Below, piece after piece: positions 37,260 to 49,817 of a DNA stretch of 64,000 bases. Both the position numbers and the translations under genes were made by a program. The notes beneath the pieces were generated by a model. That model saw only the letters and a program-made list of their open reading frames with translations. It ran no database searches and was not told the origin of the DNA. Source of the DNA: Sycobia sp. Sy_11 (lineage: Eukaryota; Arthropoda; Insecta; Hymenoptera; Epichrysomallidae); contig JACCIC010000040.1 in the NCBI GenBank assembly GCA_018907035.1, positions 1,767,501 to 1,831,500 on the forward strand, given 5' to 3'. Each line of letters opens with the position of its first letter. Within the stretch, counting starts at the first letter, position 1.

Positions 37260-38560
37260 GCTGCGCGTTATTTATTTGAAAATTAAAAAGAACCTTTGTT
37301 ATTACTTCTTTGCAACTACTTCAAAGTTGAAATCATTTTCTCAATTCCGGATAGAAATTGTCTTTAGGAAAATAATTAATCAATGTCGTATCACTCAATG
37401 ACTTCTAATAGAGTGAACAATAGTACAACTTATTGCTAATATATAATTTATGAAACCAAATAAGGCAGTCGTGTAAGATTAAAAAATGTTTCCACAATGT
37501 ATTTCATAATATTGAATTTTGTATCTTTGCTATTTAATGGAACTTATAATATTGATTTTTAATAATGTATGTTTTTATACCTCTCATTAAAGAGTGTGTG
37601 TGTGTGGTGTGTGCATGCGCGCGCGTGTATGGAAGTTTCAAAATTCAATCGATATGTATATGAAAAGACATTATGATGATTCTTAAAATCATACAATGAT
37701 TTTCTTAAAATCATACAATCACACAATGATTCTTAAAATCATACGACACTGAGTTCACACCTAATGTTCACTCCTAAATTAATTTTTTTAATAAACATGC
37801 AAACGTGTCTCTTATGTATAAAATGTGAATTTTATTAGAAGAGATAAGTTAAAGTGCATTTAATTGTTTCTATTATTACCAATGGACAACTATCGATGCG
37901 ATCTATTATGAAAAAATGACAATCAGTTACAGCGATAAATTTATTACGTATAGAACAAACACTACCAGGGTAGGCAGTCTCACGTGGAAAATGGAAATCC
38001 CCCTATTTTATTTTCTAATCTATTCTATTGTACAAAATATAATTTTTCAATAAACTAAATAAAGTTGAACAAATTATCGTACAAATACTAATATTGATCA
38101 GTGATTTCAGTTCGATTAAAAAAAACTTTATACTCGTCATATACTTGTTAATATTCATTTCCTGATGTTTTTCTGGATCTAATCATTGAGTTAAAATATT
38201 AACGAATATAAATTTTTAGACAATTACGTAAGAAGTAATAGGATTACTTGTATTCATCGTAGTAAAAAAACATCGGCAAATATTTGTAATCGTTATAAAA
38301 TTAAATAGTAAATAAGTTTTGTCAAAGTTAAACCAAGAGTTTTTTTCAGTCATCATTTTTTAAAGAAGTTGATAAAATTACAAATATTCAGTTTTAATCA
38401 TAGCAATAAAACTTCGATTGAATTAGTATAAATATATAAATACTTACGTAATAGATAAAATTCTAATAGTTTTTACATTGGATATGCATTTGAGAATATT
38501 ATGCACACTGAATTAGGAAACTTTTATTTATACGAATTTTTATGGTATTGGGCGTAAACA
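37260..38560. other. AT-rich non-coding stretch
   Basis: Holds the three-unit repeat at 37676-37744 and a short GT/GC run near 37592-37628. No gene signals. Confidence 0.55.
37676..37744. repeat. Three near-palindromic 19-21 bp units
   Basis: Units at 37676-37694, 37696-37716 and 37726-37744. The first and third are identical (ATGATTCTTAAAATCATAC) and the second has two extra T. Each unit is itself near-palindromic (ATGATT ... AATCAT). Confidence 0.9.
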
Positions 38561-38943
38561 CATATAAATTCAAACAATTCCTTTCCCCTCCCCCACGACA
38601 ATGATCTCCCTCGCCTGCCACGGAAAATCCATGTCTCTATAATCCTGACAATAAGAAACGAAATAAATTGAACATCGCATGTACGCGGTGTAATCAGAAT
38701 CGCGAGACTGGACGCAATATATACGTACATATATATACATAGAATACGCGCGAATAATAGTTGATCAGCGAACGCGCGTTCGACAAATGTATTCTATATA
38801 TATATATGTAATAGCGTAGGGTATGATCCGCGACGATATATGCATATCGAGCCGTTCATTGAGTTCCGTGCAGCGATATTCCTGCATATATATATATATA
38901 CCTTTCGTATGCAAAATACGATACGCGCCTATAGGCTCTATAT

Positions 38944-38989
<46 letters not shown>
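38944..38989. repeat. (GA)n microsatellite
   Basis: GA run, perfect at 38952-38988. Confidence 0.96.
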
Positions 38990-38991
<2 letters not shown>

Positions 38992-39045
38992 CACGAACTC
39001 ACTGCTTTGTCCGAGACAGCAGCGACGTAGCTTGTAAATGCGGGT

Positions 39046-39048
<3 letters not shown>

Positions 39049-39097
<49 letters not shown>
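39049..39097. repeat. (AT)n microsatellite
   Basis: About 24 uninterrupted units. Confidence 0.97.
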
Positions 39098-39100
<3 letters not shown>

Positions 39101-39316
39101 GAACTTCAGCATCAGACGCACGGCTCAGTAAAAGATTGATGCTGGCCTTTTAGTTGTAATTTGTAAACAATACTTTAGCCTAAGGGTGGCTCACAATCGG
39201 ATCGAAGTGCCATGTGCCGATGAAACAGTTCGATTGAGGCCAGAGAGATGGAAAGGTAGAGATTTTTTACCCTCCCCCCAACGCGACACGGTTTCCGATG
39301 GAACAATAAAATATTC

Positions 39317-39319
<3 letters not shown>

Positions 39320-39366
<47 letters not shown>
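39320..39366. repeat. (TA)n microsatellite
   Basis: About 23 uninterrupted units. Confidence 0.97.
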
Positions 39367-39369
<3 letters not shown>

Positions 39370-39515
39370 GTATGTATATGACAAAATGCCACCCCGCGCG
39401 GTCGCGCGGCCAGCTGCGTAATCGATTCGCCCAGTGAAGATCGCGACGACTTTCGATCGGAGCCATGTCCTTAAGCAAATGCCTCTCTCTTTCTTTCTCT
39501 CGCCCTCCCTCTCTC

Positions 39516-39518
<3 letters not shown>

Positions 39519-39568
<50 letters not shown>
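39519..39568. repeat. (CT)n microsatellite
   Basis: 25 uninterrupted units. The complementary GA run at 39625-39647 lies 57 bp on. Confidence 0.97.
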
Positions 39569-39575
<7 letters not shown>

Positions 39576-39624
39576 GCCTTACTCTCTCATTCGCTGATAA
39601 GAATTTTCGAATTATGGGATCGAA

Positions 39625-39647
39625 AGAGAGAGAGAGAGAGAGAGAGA
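39625..39647. repeat. (AG)n microsatellite
   Basis: Perfect AG run. Confidence 0.95.
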
Positions 39648-39799
39648 TAGATAGCGGGGAGAGGGAGCGAACCAAATCGTAAATTTTGTATGCATAGCTT
39701 GTTTGCCTCAGAGGAAGCGGGCGAGGTAAGCGCCGGCGGAGATAATGGATAAGATATTGGGCTTACCGGCGCCGGAATGAATCCACTTATTGCATACGA

Positions 39800-40560
39800 A
39801 TGCGAGGGTTGGCAATAAAAAAATTTACATTTACTATTTACAAATGTAAATGATTTGCGATTATTTAATTCAATATGTTTGACTTATATTGTTAACAACA
39901 TATATAGTGATGTATAGAGAGCAATACTGTAAGATATATGAATAAATTCATTACAACTTATGTAGATATCCAAGTTTTGATTCTTCTATTATTCTTCTTA
40001 TTATTATTTTATAATTTTAATAACGATACAAATAACAACAGCAGCAGCAGCAACAACAGCAACAATAACAACAACAACAAAAACAACAACAACAACAACA
40101 ACAATTATAATAATAATAATACAATGCAGTAGTTAAGTTGCCATAATTAGATGAAGAAACCAAAGAAAGTTATAAAAATTTCAGGAGAAAATAAGGAAAC
40201 ATATAATTTTCAACTCATAGGAGATAAATTAATTTATATATTTATTTTACTACATTTTATGTGAATCGTCTGAATTCTTGAACTTATAATTATTCACTTA
40301 TTATAAAAAGGTATATGTATATATAAAATATGTACTATACTTATCTGCACGTAAACGAACTTCCTTAATAATTGAACCTCAAATTTAAATAAGGAAGCAT
40401 TGGCCCAATATAGCAATGCTCCTCCACTACAAATGAAATCAAAAATAAATTCCATCTAGCGCAAATTTATATATATGTCCGTGTGCGTCTGTAAAAAATT
40501 TCATTCGCAGCATACACATTTGGCATTGAGCCATATACACGTATAAGGAGAGAAAAAATA
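39800..40560. other. AT-rich stretch with a triplet repeat
   Basis: Apart from the triplet repeat at 40028-40122, only AT-rich sequence. Confidence 0.55.
40028..40122. repeat. (AAC/AGC)n and (AAT)n triplet repeat
   Basis: AAC and AGC triplets followed by AAT triplets. One frame would read a long Asn/Ser run, but the CAG/CAA (Gln) frame is closed by TAA on both sides and no exon signals surround it. Most likely a simple repeat. Confidence 0.93.
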
Positions 40561-40940
40561 TCCCTCCCTCGAGTGTGTGTATATATATATTCGGTTCACC
40601 GAATTAATTTACTGCACTGTATATTATAAATAACGATGCGAAGCATATGTGCACGAGCAGGATTTTCGCCATAGCTCAATTGCGCTTACCGAGTCGCGAC
40701 CGTGTATCTCGTGATGTCCTAATCGCCGAGCAAGCCGCACCGCACGTGGGAGAGTGAGAGAGACAGAGTGTGTTACTGCAAAAGGACCCACTAACGTCGA
40801 TCTCCGTGGAGAACAACGATCGATCCTCCCGACATTGTTTCTATCTACACGCCAATGAGGGAGATAGAAACGAGGGGGGAATCTCTCGTCGCGCGGCTCT
40901 ATTTAAGATAGCTCCTGAAAGTGGTCGGATTTCTCGAAAA

Positions 40941-40942
<2 letters not shown>

Positions 40943-40984
<42 letters not shown>
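40943..40984. repeat. (TA)n microsatellite
   Basis: About 21 uninterrupted units. Confidence 0.97.
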
Positions 40985-40986
<2 letters not shown>

Positions 40987-41137
40987 GCAAGGTTACGAGC
41001 TGCGATGGTGCCTGGGCAAATGGAGGAGAAATGAAGGAGAGGGGATGGGTAATCGCACCTTCGACGCGCGAGCGCTTCTCCAAAATTAAACGTTGAGACG
41101 GTACGCGTTTATTAGTAAGTATAGCGTATATAAGCTT

Positions 41138-41139
<2 letters not shown>

Positions 41140-41191
<52 letters not shown>
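41140..41191. repeat. (AT)n microsatellite
   Basis: About 26 uninterrupted units. Confidence 0.97.
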
Positions 41192-41195
<4 letters not shown>

Positions 41196-41244
41196 GCTCT
41201 ATGTGCCTGATTACGGCTCGGACACGACTGATGAAGAATTAATC

Positions 41245-42780
41245 TTTTCTACATATATATGGAATAAGAAGAAACTTTTTTTTCTAGCTTAGCTGCCTTT
41301 TTTGCTGCTAAAGATGAGAAGAATCTGCAATGTCTCGGCTCTCTGTTATCAGAATCATGTGGAAAACTGATGTATTGCCTTGTTTTTAGCTCGCCTCTTT
41401 TGGGAATATACTGTTCGCTAACTCGAACTACAACTATTAGACACCCCTTTCGAAATTTTCTATTTTAGCGAGAAAACTCTCTTCTCGGTCTAGACTATGG
41501 TGAAAGCAATTGAAGAAAGCATTAAAATCGCTCGATAAATTGTTACATTTTATCAATTGACTGCTTCTTTTACGATTCGATGTAATTTAACCTAAATTGT
41601 ATAAAATAATGTCATTATATAATATAAAACTTTTCTATTAGATTCTAGATAGATTTCATTTGAGCCAATCATGTCAAAAATGAATCAAATAATGTATTTT
41701 ATTTATACAGATATCGAAAGGAATTTGCTTATAGTTCCTTTAACCAATTTATTTTTCTGTTCCCAATTACTCATGCCAAACTTTCAAAAATAGGAAGAAA
41801 TAGCGCCGTATATTCTGGTGGTAAAAAATTGATAAATCAAATGACTACCGAAAAGTCCGTGTATTTGAGATAAATTGCTTTACATATACACGTCAAAATT
41901 TCTCAGTAAGATTCCAAATTGATTATTGAATTACTTGAAATGAATTAAAACTGATTGGTAAACTAGGAATCGATAATTAAAAAAAAAAATATGATCACAA
42001 CCTTGGCATTTGATCAACATTTTTCATCTTGAGTTTCGCGAAATCTACGCATTCACTTGTTATGGTACGCAAGGCCTTGCCCACGATACCAAAAATAGAG
42101 CCCATCCTCCATTACTTCGAGATCTCAAGCAGCTTTCGCGAGGCTCCTCAGGAAGTGCAGGGAGTCATAAATTTGAGAACCAGGGCTAGACAACTTAAAG
42201 AGAGGAGGGTATAACTGGAACCACCTGCATATTAAAATTCCAGATGCTTCGTGAAATAATGATGGAACGCTTTCTTTCGCTCTGCCTATCTCTCCTTCCC
42301 TCCTCTCCCTCTCCCTCTCCCTCTCCCTCTTGTTCGTCCTTGCATCCTGGTGGAATGGAATATTACATAGCACGTGGATCAAGCGAAAATGGAAGGAAAT
42401 TAAATCGAGCATTTACGATGAAGTCCTATGGGAGTGTCGGTAGGCAATCTGATATTTAGCTTGGGATCGCATAGAGGTTCGAGTAATTTTGCATTAAACT
42501 TATGAGACAAAGGTAAATAATAGTATTAAAAATGTTTGTCATTATAGATAATGTGTGATGTTTAGTATATTTATAAATTGTTATAAACAATAAAAAATGA
42601 ATTTTTTATTCTCAGAAAAGTGGTATTTTGTCCAATTTCTGCTTTATAGGATTCATTTTATTACAAAATGTATAATAATAAACTTCGAAGGGACTTATGA
42701 TCATTGAATTTTGAGAGATGTAATAGTCAATACTCATTTTGAAACCATAAATTATTATCTCGCGATTATATACCGGATCT
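41245..42780. other. AT-rich stretch
   Basis: Mostly AT-rich; a mixed segment at 42020-42470 includes a CTCCCT-type run (42295-42330). No gene recognised. Confidence 0.5.
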
Positions 42781-43420
42781 TCGGACTGCATACACGGAAG
42801 ATAAACAAATTCAGAGGGCATTTAATTCCCAAATAGACCAGAGCTTCCCAGCTGGGCGGAGATAAATCTCCCACCGCCCCTAATAATTCCCAAGCTCTAA
42901 TATACAAACTTGAACCAGCGAAGCTTTTCCACCACGGAAGAGGGGGAAGGGGGGAAGTGTACACGCGGTGAAGAGTTCCACGCCCCCCCCCGCCCCCCAA
43001 TCCTGCCTAAACTTGTGCAACGCGAATTTCCGAGTTAACGCGGATCACGCGCTGCACGAGCTTTCAACGTATAAGTATACAGTTCTTACGTAACACACAG
43101 ACCCCGACCCTTAACCACCCACCATCCGACTGCGATAATTGTATAGCTGCGTCAGTTGTGCAGCGGGAAGGTGAAACCCTGTGGGAGAAGGGGGGGGGGG
43201 CGAGCTACGCGCGGAGGCGAATTTCGCACCGGGAAAACGGGCAACATCAGCCGAACTAATATGCGATTGTTTACGCGGTGGCGGCGATGTCGGCGCTCGG
43301 TGTTCTTAATTAAAAAGTAACCCACTCGTTGTTCGAAGGTGTATGCATAAACTCCTGGAAATTTGAGCGCTCAATGATTCTTCGTCAACGCTTCTTATCA
43401 ATTTTGTTTAGAGGGGGGGG
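42780..43420. other. GC-rich patch with C and G runs
   Basis: CpG-rich, with a C-rich run near 42983-42998 and an 11-G run at 43190-43200. No accepted frame. Confidence 0.45.
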
Positions 43421-44540
43421 GGTCTGTCAGCGGGGGAAAATTATCTTTAAATTTTTAAGAAATTCGAATTAACTTATATATAAGTTTCGGCATTTTTGCT
43501 ATTTATTCGAATCACAAAATGTAAAAATACCGATTAAAAATGGATTCATCGTGTATGACAGATAAAACTTATAAAGTTCGTAAATGAATTTTCTGGAATA
43601 TTTGAATCCCCACGACAGTTCCCATATTATTATTTGCAACGTTTTATTCAATATCCATGGCACAAAATTAATATTAAATTATTCAATATTATTTAATAAA
43701 TTGATTAATAGATAATCTTGATTTCCATTAAGAATTAGTCTTTTATCCGACAACACCTTAGCAATATCATCCAATACCACGTTCGCTATTATTGAATGCT
43801 TCAGTGAATAACTTTTTCTAAAAGATTATTTATTTTCTTTGTTAGTTCTTTTTCAACGAACAATACTAACAAAGTATAACAATGTTTGCAGAAACAAGTA
43901 AGAGAATTATATTATAGCTATTATAGCTATTTGTTATTAGTTTCCAGTATTCATAATGAGTGTTAAGGTCAACTAATTAAATTTTCACCTTGTAATTTCT
44001 GTATCATTATTGGCTAAACAGTACAACGTTAATTTTTATTGATAATGAACTATATTCTATTGCATAGAGAACATTAAATGAGTAATATTATTGATGTTTA
44101 ACGTGTTAATTTTTCATCATGTGCACATTCGCGAATATTTTTCAGTATTTAAAACAAACAATCCATTGTATGATCGATATTAAATGATAAATGCGGAACA
44201 GAACTGATAAATGTGGAACAAAACTACTGGAATGATAAAATATAGGAGTATATATGACAGGGGCAAATTTGTAGAATTTTACGCTTTTCACTTAGGTATT
44301 CAACTATCGCCTAACATATCACTGTTTTTGGTATTGGTTTCAATGCGTGTATATACACCAAAATCGATAGCGTCTTTCAGTAATTTTGAATGGAAATTCG
44401 GACGAATTTGTCGAAAATAAAACGAGAGATGCTGTTGAAAAATATTCCATTAATTTTCGGATTGTTTATATTTATTATATAAATATTAGCGATAATGGTT
44501 TCGCGTAGATAGAATGAGACTTCGAGAGTGAACTTGGTAC
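43420..44540. other. AT-rich non-coding stretch
   Basis: No feature recognised. Confidence 0.55.
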
Positions 44541-44592
44541 GCGGCTCATAATTGAAAATCTCCGAGGGCCATCCAATATTATATATTAACAG

Positions 44593-44784
44593 CGTGCGCT
44601 GCGCGCTCTATTTGTATGCCGTGCGAGCGGTGCGCACGACCAGTTGCAACGTAGAACAAGTTCAACCTTTCCCCGAGGTGCAAAAACACAAGACGAACTT
44701 CAATTCCCTTTTCCGCAACAGGGCTGGTTGTTGCGCGAGACGTCGGAGCTACAACTGTGCCATCCTGCCTTCTGTACTTCTTTG
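44593..44784 (+). CDS. Candidate internal exon, 64 codons, phase 0-0 (unverified)
   Basis: The segment follows TTAACAG and is followed by TTG|GTAAGC. It is exactly 192 nt, and the frame beginning at its first base is open throughout, with an in-frame TAA just before the acceptor, so this frame would be coding only after splicing. The peptide is of mixed composition: it starts RALRALFVCRASGAHDQ and ends LRETSELQLCHPAFCTSL, with an aromatic- and Gln-rich middle. A second frame is also open, which weakens the case. GC content is higher than the flanks on both sides. I do not recognise the protein. Acceptor polypyrimidine quality is poor. A chance open frame in a GC patch is the main alternative. 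Confidence 0.27.
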
Positions 44785-44829
44785 GTAAGCGATAAGTGCA
44801 CTTTATGTACGATGCGTAGCGAATGGTAA

Positions 44830-45330
44830 CGCATGTGTCATATACTTTAATGCTTAGAATTACCTGTTAGAGGCTTTTTTTCTGCTCTTCTATGAGAGGT
44901 TTTTCTAATGCAGATAATGTGACTCAAGCATTGCAGTAATACTGAAACTAGTGATTTATTCGTTTGTCATATCCTCAATGTCATGCTCTTCTTTTTCGAA
45001 ATTACATTGCTATATCTTTTCAGAATTAACAAAAACGTTAATTCTACTTGTGCAGATGAAATAAAAATTAATTATACGTTTAAAACAATTGGCTGTGCAT
45101 ATGAATGTACATAGAACAAATAACGTAAAAACTTACAGCGGTTGCGCTAAGGTAAAGTTTTTAAAAAATCCCTCCGATGTATAGAAACGTAGCGATGGTT
45201 TCTGCGCTAGTATTGTCGTTATTGACGTCAATACGTCAAATAATTGTTTTGATTAATGAAGTAAAAGCGTGCCTTTATCAAAGAGTATACCTATCAAAGA
45301 GATTCTCCGATATATCCATCTTTGACAAAA
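44830..45330. other. AT-rich non-coding stretch
   Basis: No feature recognised. Confidence 0.5.
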
Positions 45331-45545
45331 AAAAAGTTCGCAGGGATAACGTCCGATCTGTACAAGGGGACTGTATCAGGATAATGCGAATCCCATCCCC
45401 GCGGGCTTCGCACGATATCTTATATGGAGACAAAGGCAAAGCGCGACGAGAGAGGGAGAGAGGCAGCCCAGCAAAGAGGAGAACCAGGTGCGTCCTCGGG
45501 AACGGGTGCTGGGGTGGAGGGAAGAATAAAGGTAATGCGGATTTC

Positions 45546-45577
<32 letters not shown>

Positions 45578-46200
45578 GCCGGAGGCGGAAGCGCATAGCT
45601 CAGGCTCGCCGCAAAGGTACTAAGTGGGCGATGTAAGACGGCGAAGAGACAGGGAGAGACAGGAAGGTAGGAAAGATAAAGAGAGAAAGGGATAGAGAGG
45701 ACGAGAGAGAGAGAGACAGACGCGCAGCCGCTACCTTTGCCGCGCGGCGGCTCGGTATACGGCCCTCGGGGGATTAATCGCCGGGCATTATGACCGCGTG
45801 CGCCGCGCCGACTCAAAAGCACACACGAGGAATGAGCTGCGAGCTGGAGAGAAGAGCCGCAGCCCGGCGGCGCTGCTAACCGCCGCCGCGCCCGCCCTCG
45901 CGCCCAGCCGGGGAGGATTAGTCCGGCGGGTGAGGGCAGGGAGGGAGGCGAAGAGGAGATCGAAGCGCGGCGATAACGCGGCGCGCGATAAGCGGCCCTC
46001 CGAGGCTCGGCGCGCGAGCGTTTTCGCCGGGAGCAGCGTAAGTGCGGACGGCTGCAGCTGCGTACTTCGCGCGGCGCGAGGTGCTTTATGCGCGTATTTA
46101 GCTTGCGATGATTATTAGCCGTCGGAGAGCAAGGAACAAGGGACGAAAACGCGTGTAGTCCAACAATATGGGGCCACGCTTACCTTCCGCGCAACATTAA
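45330..46200. other. Strong CpG-rich island
   Basis: The densest G+C and CpG in the window, especially 45720-46090, where by eye about two thirds or more of the bases are G or C. The left part is purine-rich (GA units at 45545-45575). It ends in AGCAGC|GTAAGT (donor-like, 46038-46043), after which composition drops. A first exon or CpG-rich promoter is the natural reading; frames through it (for example 45798-46118, +) are Ala/Arg-rich and probably compositional. Confidence 0.45.
46038..46043 (+). promoter_or_regulatory. Perfect GTAAGT at the edge of the CpG island (splice-donor-like)
   Basis: GTAAGT matches the 5' splice-site consensus and coincides with the end of the GC-rich island. Base -1 is C rather than G, which weakens it. 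Confidence 0.3.
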
Positions 46201-46573
46201 CAACGTGAACACGGGAGAAGATATGTAGTTTTAGAATTGAACATATTCTTATTTCTAAGTTTGAAAACGATTCTAATATAAATTTGAAAAATATCACATG
46301 GATGATTATGTAAAAACTCACAATAGGTAAGCAACTACCAAGCAAGGTGCAATACATTACTTATGACGTATTAAAGAATGAAATAAATATACTGTTTTCG
46401 AATGGATTCATTTATTCAACATAAATCCTGAATTATCTTAAGTTTCTTAGATGATGCAGTAATTATTAAATTTAATAATGGTAAATAGTTTAAGATACAA
46501 AATGATCTGGTGTCAAACATAATTTTTTGTGGTTATTGTAAATAATATTGAAAATAATGGATTTTTAGAGCAA

Positions 46574-46618
<45 letters not shown>

Positions 46619-49070
46619 GCATTAATTAATGAATAAATAAAATAAAGACAGGTCATCTTAAAGATCATCTTAAAAATGATCACTTTCATGTTTTAGGATC
46701 TAAGGCTCTCGTACTCTCAAGATATAATAATACTTAAGATATAATAATCTTGTTGATGAATTAATGCATTCAGCTCTTTGAATTGCATATGCGGCAAGAT
46801 CCAAAATATTTTTGCATAACATCCTAGAATCTTTGCAACGGGTTTCGAAACAAAATAACATTTCAATTTCAAGAATTCCAATAAATATATATTCGCAAAT
46901 TGCAATTTCTTTGTTACTATCGATGGAACTCCGATTGGATTTTCTCATGCTAGCACTATCATGCAATTACGGGTTTGTAAAATCGACTGAAGGTCGAACG
47001 ACGATAGTTCTAAAAATTTGACTTTATTATTTTAAATGTTATTGTTGCTCCAAAACCATTGTGAAACGTAAAGATTTCCATTAAAACACAAGCTTCAAGC
47101 TACATAGTATGCCGAACTCAATGACAATCAAGTAGACCTTGTAGCGAAATAATATCATTTTTCGCAAAGAGACAGCGTTATGTTTTAAAACTTTGAAGGA
47201 CTCGTATGAAATTTAATTTGTGTTACTGGAGAGGTCACTGCTTTCAGTCTGGTCCAAATCAGTCCAACCGGCCATCTATTCTCCATCAGTCGTGGCTTCT
47301 ACGTTCTTTGATTTAAACTTTGATTTAAACGCCCACACGTACGCACACACGTGCACACGTACACAGCTGATATTAAATAAAATTAAAAGCAACGCAGAGA
47401 ACAAATACGACAGTCAAATGTGTAGAATCGATTGAAACTTGTTTACGGGCGCAGCAAATTATGCAATATTTGACCAAAGGGTCTTGCTCACAACTAATTT
47501 CCATCGCAATTTCTGTGCGATAAATAGGTGCTATGAACACATTGGCGAGGCGTTTTCTCGACTCAGGAGGCGGACGAACGATCCTCAAAGTTGATGGTTT
47601 TTGGAGGAAAGGTCGAGGATACCAGTAACAATAATATATTTACTATCGTTATTTCTATCAAAATTATCAACTTCGTTACAAATAATAAGCACCATGGAAT
47701 AATGCATTGCGATGCCGGGAGAGAATTAAGTTCTTGAAAGTTAAATAATATGAAACGTTAACACTGAATATTACAGTATAACTGATGATTACGCAAATAT
47801 TGAATTCTATCAATTGTAATATTCGCAAGACAAGCCTATTGATCTCGTATTATTTACTATTAATAGGACGTCTGTTTCAATTGATTCTATGTAATACGAT
47901 TAAATTCTACGCTTCCCTATAATTTTCACTTATTGAACATTTTCCCAATAGATTTACCAATGGAATATACATTTTATATACACTGAAATTTCTTGGTGAG
48001 TAACTTTTTATTTTTAGGATTTTTTTTTGTACGTTCACGTGTATAACTTCAGATAACACTATATTACATTATATATTTATGCTCTCTAACAACAATTTTT
48101 AATTCATTCCATCCAATAATTTATTAATTGCATAATTATTGATTTGATAAAAATTTTTATTTCAATTCAACAGATCTCCAGAGTTACATCTGGGTCGCAA
48201 CCAAATTTTTGTTCAATAAAACATAATTTTATAAATCGAAAATTATCCTTCCCAAGCCTCTACTACATTAATTTCTTTTATGTTCTTTTTTTCACAAATT
48301 TTATTAAATAAACGTGTTACTTGGTATTTTTAATTTATTAAAATTTCTATCCCGTAAATTGACGATTTTAATAACATTAATGGATTTATGAAACAATCGC
48401 AGACCTGCTGAAAGCGCCTACGCAATTTACCATCGATCAATCGATCCAGTGCTGATTTCATTAATACTTTCCAAGGATTTATATTATACCTTAAATAATT
48501 GAACGGCTCCGACCGTTGGTACAATTCAAATATTTACAGATGCAGATTTCGAAAAATATCGACGATTCAATCATTTAATGGAACTGTCAGATGCCAACGA
48601 TCTATTTAACCTTAATCAAATAATAATGGATTTCACATTTAATTAATGTTTAATGTTATCTTCAACGAAACACTAAAGGCTTTTATTATAGGAATAGGAA
48701 GTTATGAAAAATTTCTTTTCTTACTCACTACATCGGATTCTGTTTCATGTAGAGGCCTTCTGATCATCGTAATTCTCAAAGTTCTTCTATTCTCAATAGC
48801 TCGGTTGTCTTTTTTTATATCTTACATTATGTAAATTCTGCAGTTCTATAGGGCTTTTATGTGTTATCAGATCGCGATAGGAACGTGTAAAACGACGAAT
48901 ACATTATATTATCATAGACTACAAACGTATTATAAACTATATATCCAGTATAAGCAATTATATAGTCGAGTAAATATTAAGACTGTAAATTTTAAACGAC
49001 TCTGAGAACGAAGATTTTACTTTCCGTTTGAAAGTCAAATAAGGTTTAGGAACAATGGTGCTGCTATCGA
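46200..49070. other. Long AT-rich non-coding stretch
   Basis: Contains a TA tract (46577-46617) and a partly self-complementary CACACGTACG/CGTACAC run near 47333-47364. No gene recognised. Confidence 0.55.
46577..46617. repeat. (AT)n microsatellite
   Basis: About 20 uninterrupted units. Confidence 0.97.
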
Positions 49071-49316
49071 ATTAATAAAACATCGCTCATCGACGGAAAA
49101 GGAACAGAGAAAGAAGTTGAACGGAACGCAAAAAATAGACGATGGAGAAGGGGAGGGGGAGGGAAGAAGACGAGTGGAAAGTATGCTTGGAAGCGGGGTG
49201 GGCGCGGTTGGGGGCCAGGAGAAGAATTATGAAGAAAACGATAAAATGAAAAGGGAGAAACGACGAGAAGGGCGCACGCGGTAAAGCGCTAAAATTAGCT
49301 GAATCGTAACTCTGGT

Positions 49317-49320
<4 letters not shown>

Positions 49321-49362
<42 letters not shown>
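49321..49362. repeat. (TC)n microsatellite
   Basis: 21 uninterrupted units. Confidence 0.97.
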
Positions 49363-49365
<3 letters not shown>

Positions 49366-49587
49366 CTCGCTCTCTTTCGTTCCCTCACTCCCTTCTTACT
49401 ACGACGTAACTCGTATTAATGAGCGCGTAAACGTCGCGCCAGAAAGAAGGTGGGAGAGGAATGGGGGAAGTGGGGTGCGAGACGTGAGATAAATCGCAAT
49501 TTTCCGCGGCGCCTTTGCTCTTTAGCTCTCTCTCTCTCTCTCTACCTCCCTCCCACCCTCCCTCTCTCTCTTTCTCTCCCTTCCTCC

Positions 49588-49591
<4 letters not shown>

Positions 49592-49628
<37 letters not shown>
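49592..49628. repeat. (CT)n microsatellite
   Basis: Perfect CT run. Confidence 0.96.
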
Positions 49629-49634
<6 letters not shown>

Positions 49635-49716
49635 TAGTGCGTCACTTTGGTGGGCTTTCTACGCGAGCGTCGATTTCATAACGTCTCGTATTTCGCGGTG
49701 CCTCTTTTCCTTTCAG

Positions 49717-49817
49717 ATGAGACCGCGAAAAGGAGACGAGTGAGCGATCGGTGAACCGGTAAAACGATCGAGATGGAGCCCAAGCGCTGCGAGGAGCGAA
49801 TCTTGTTCCTCCTACTC

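Larger units (their letters stand above)
38560..39800. other. Mixed patch dense in microsatellites
   Basis: GC-moderate sequence interleaved with GA, TA and CT tracts. A GC-rich hairpin-capable segment lies at 39712-39775. Frames crossing it are repeat translations. Confidence 0.5.
40560..41245. other. GC-moderate patch between TA tracts
   Basis: CpG-containing sequence with two TA tracts. Frames are short or run into the TA repeat. Confidence 0.4.

Noticed and set aside
39938..40132. Asn/Ser-rich frame
   Set aside because: Translation of an AAC/AAT triplet repeat in AT-rich DNA without splice or start support.
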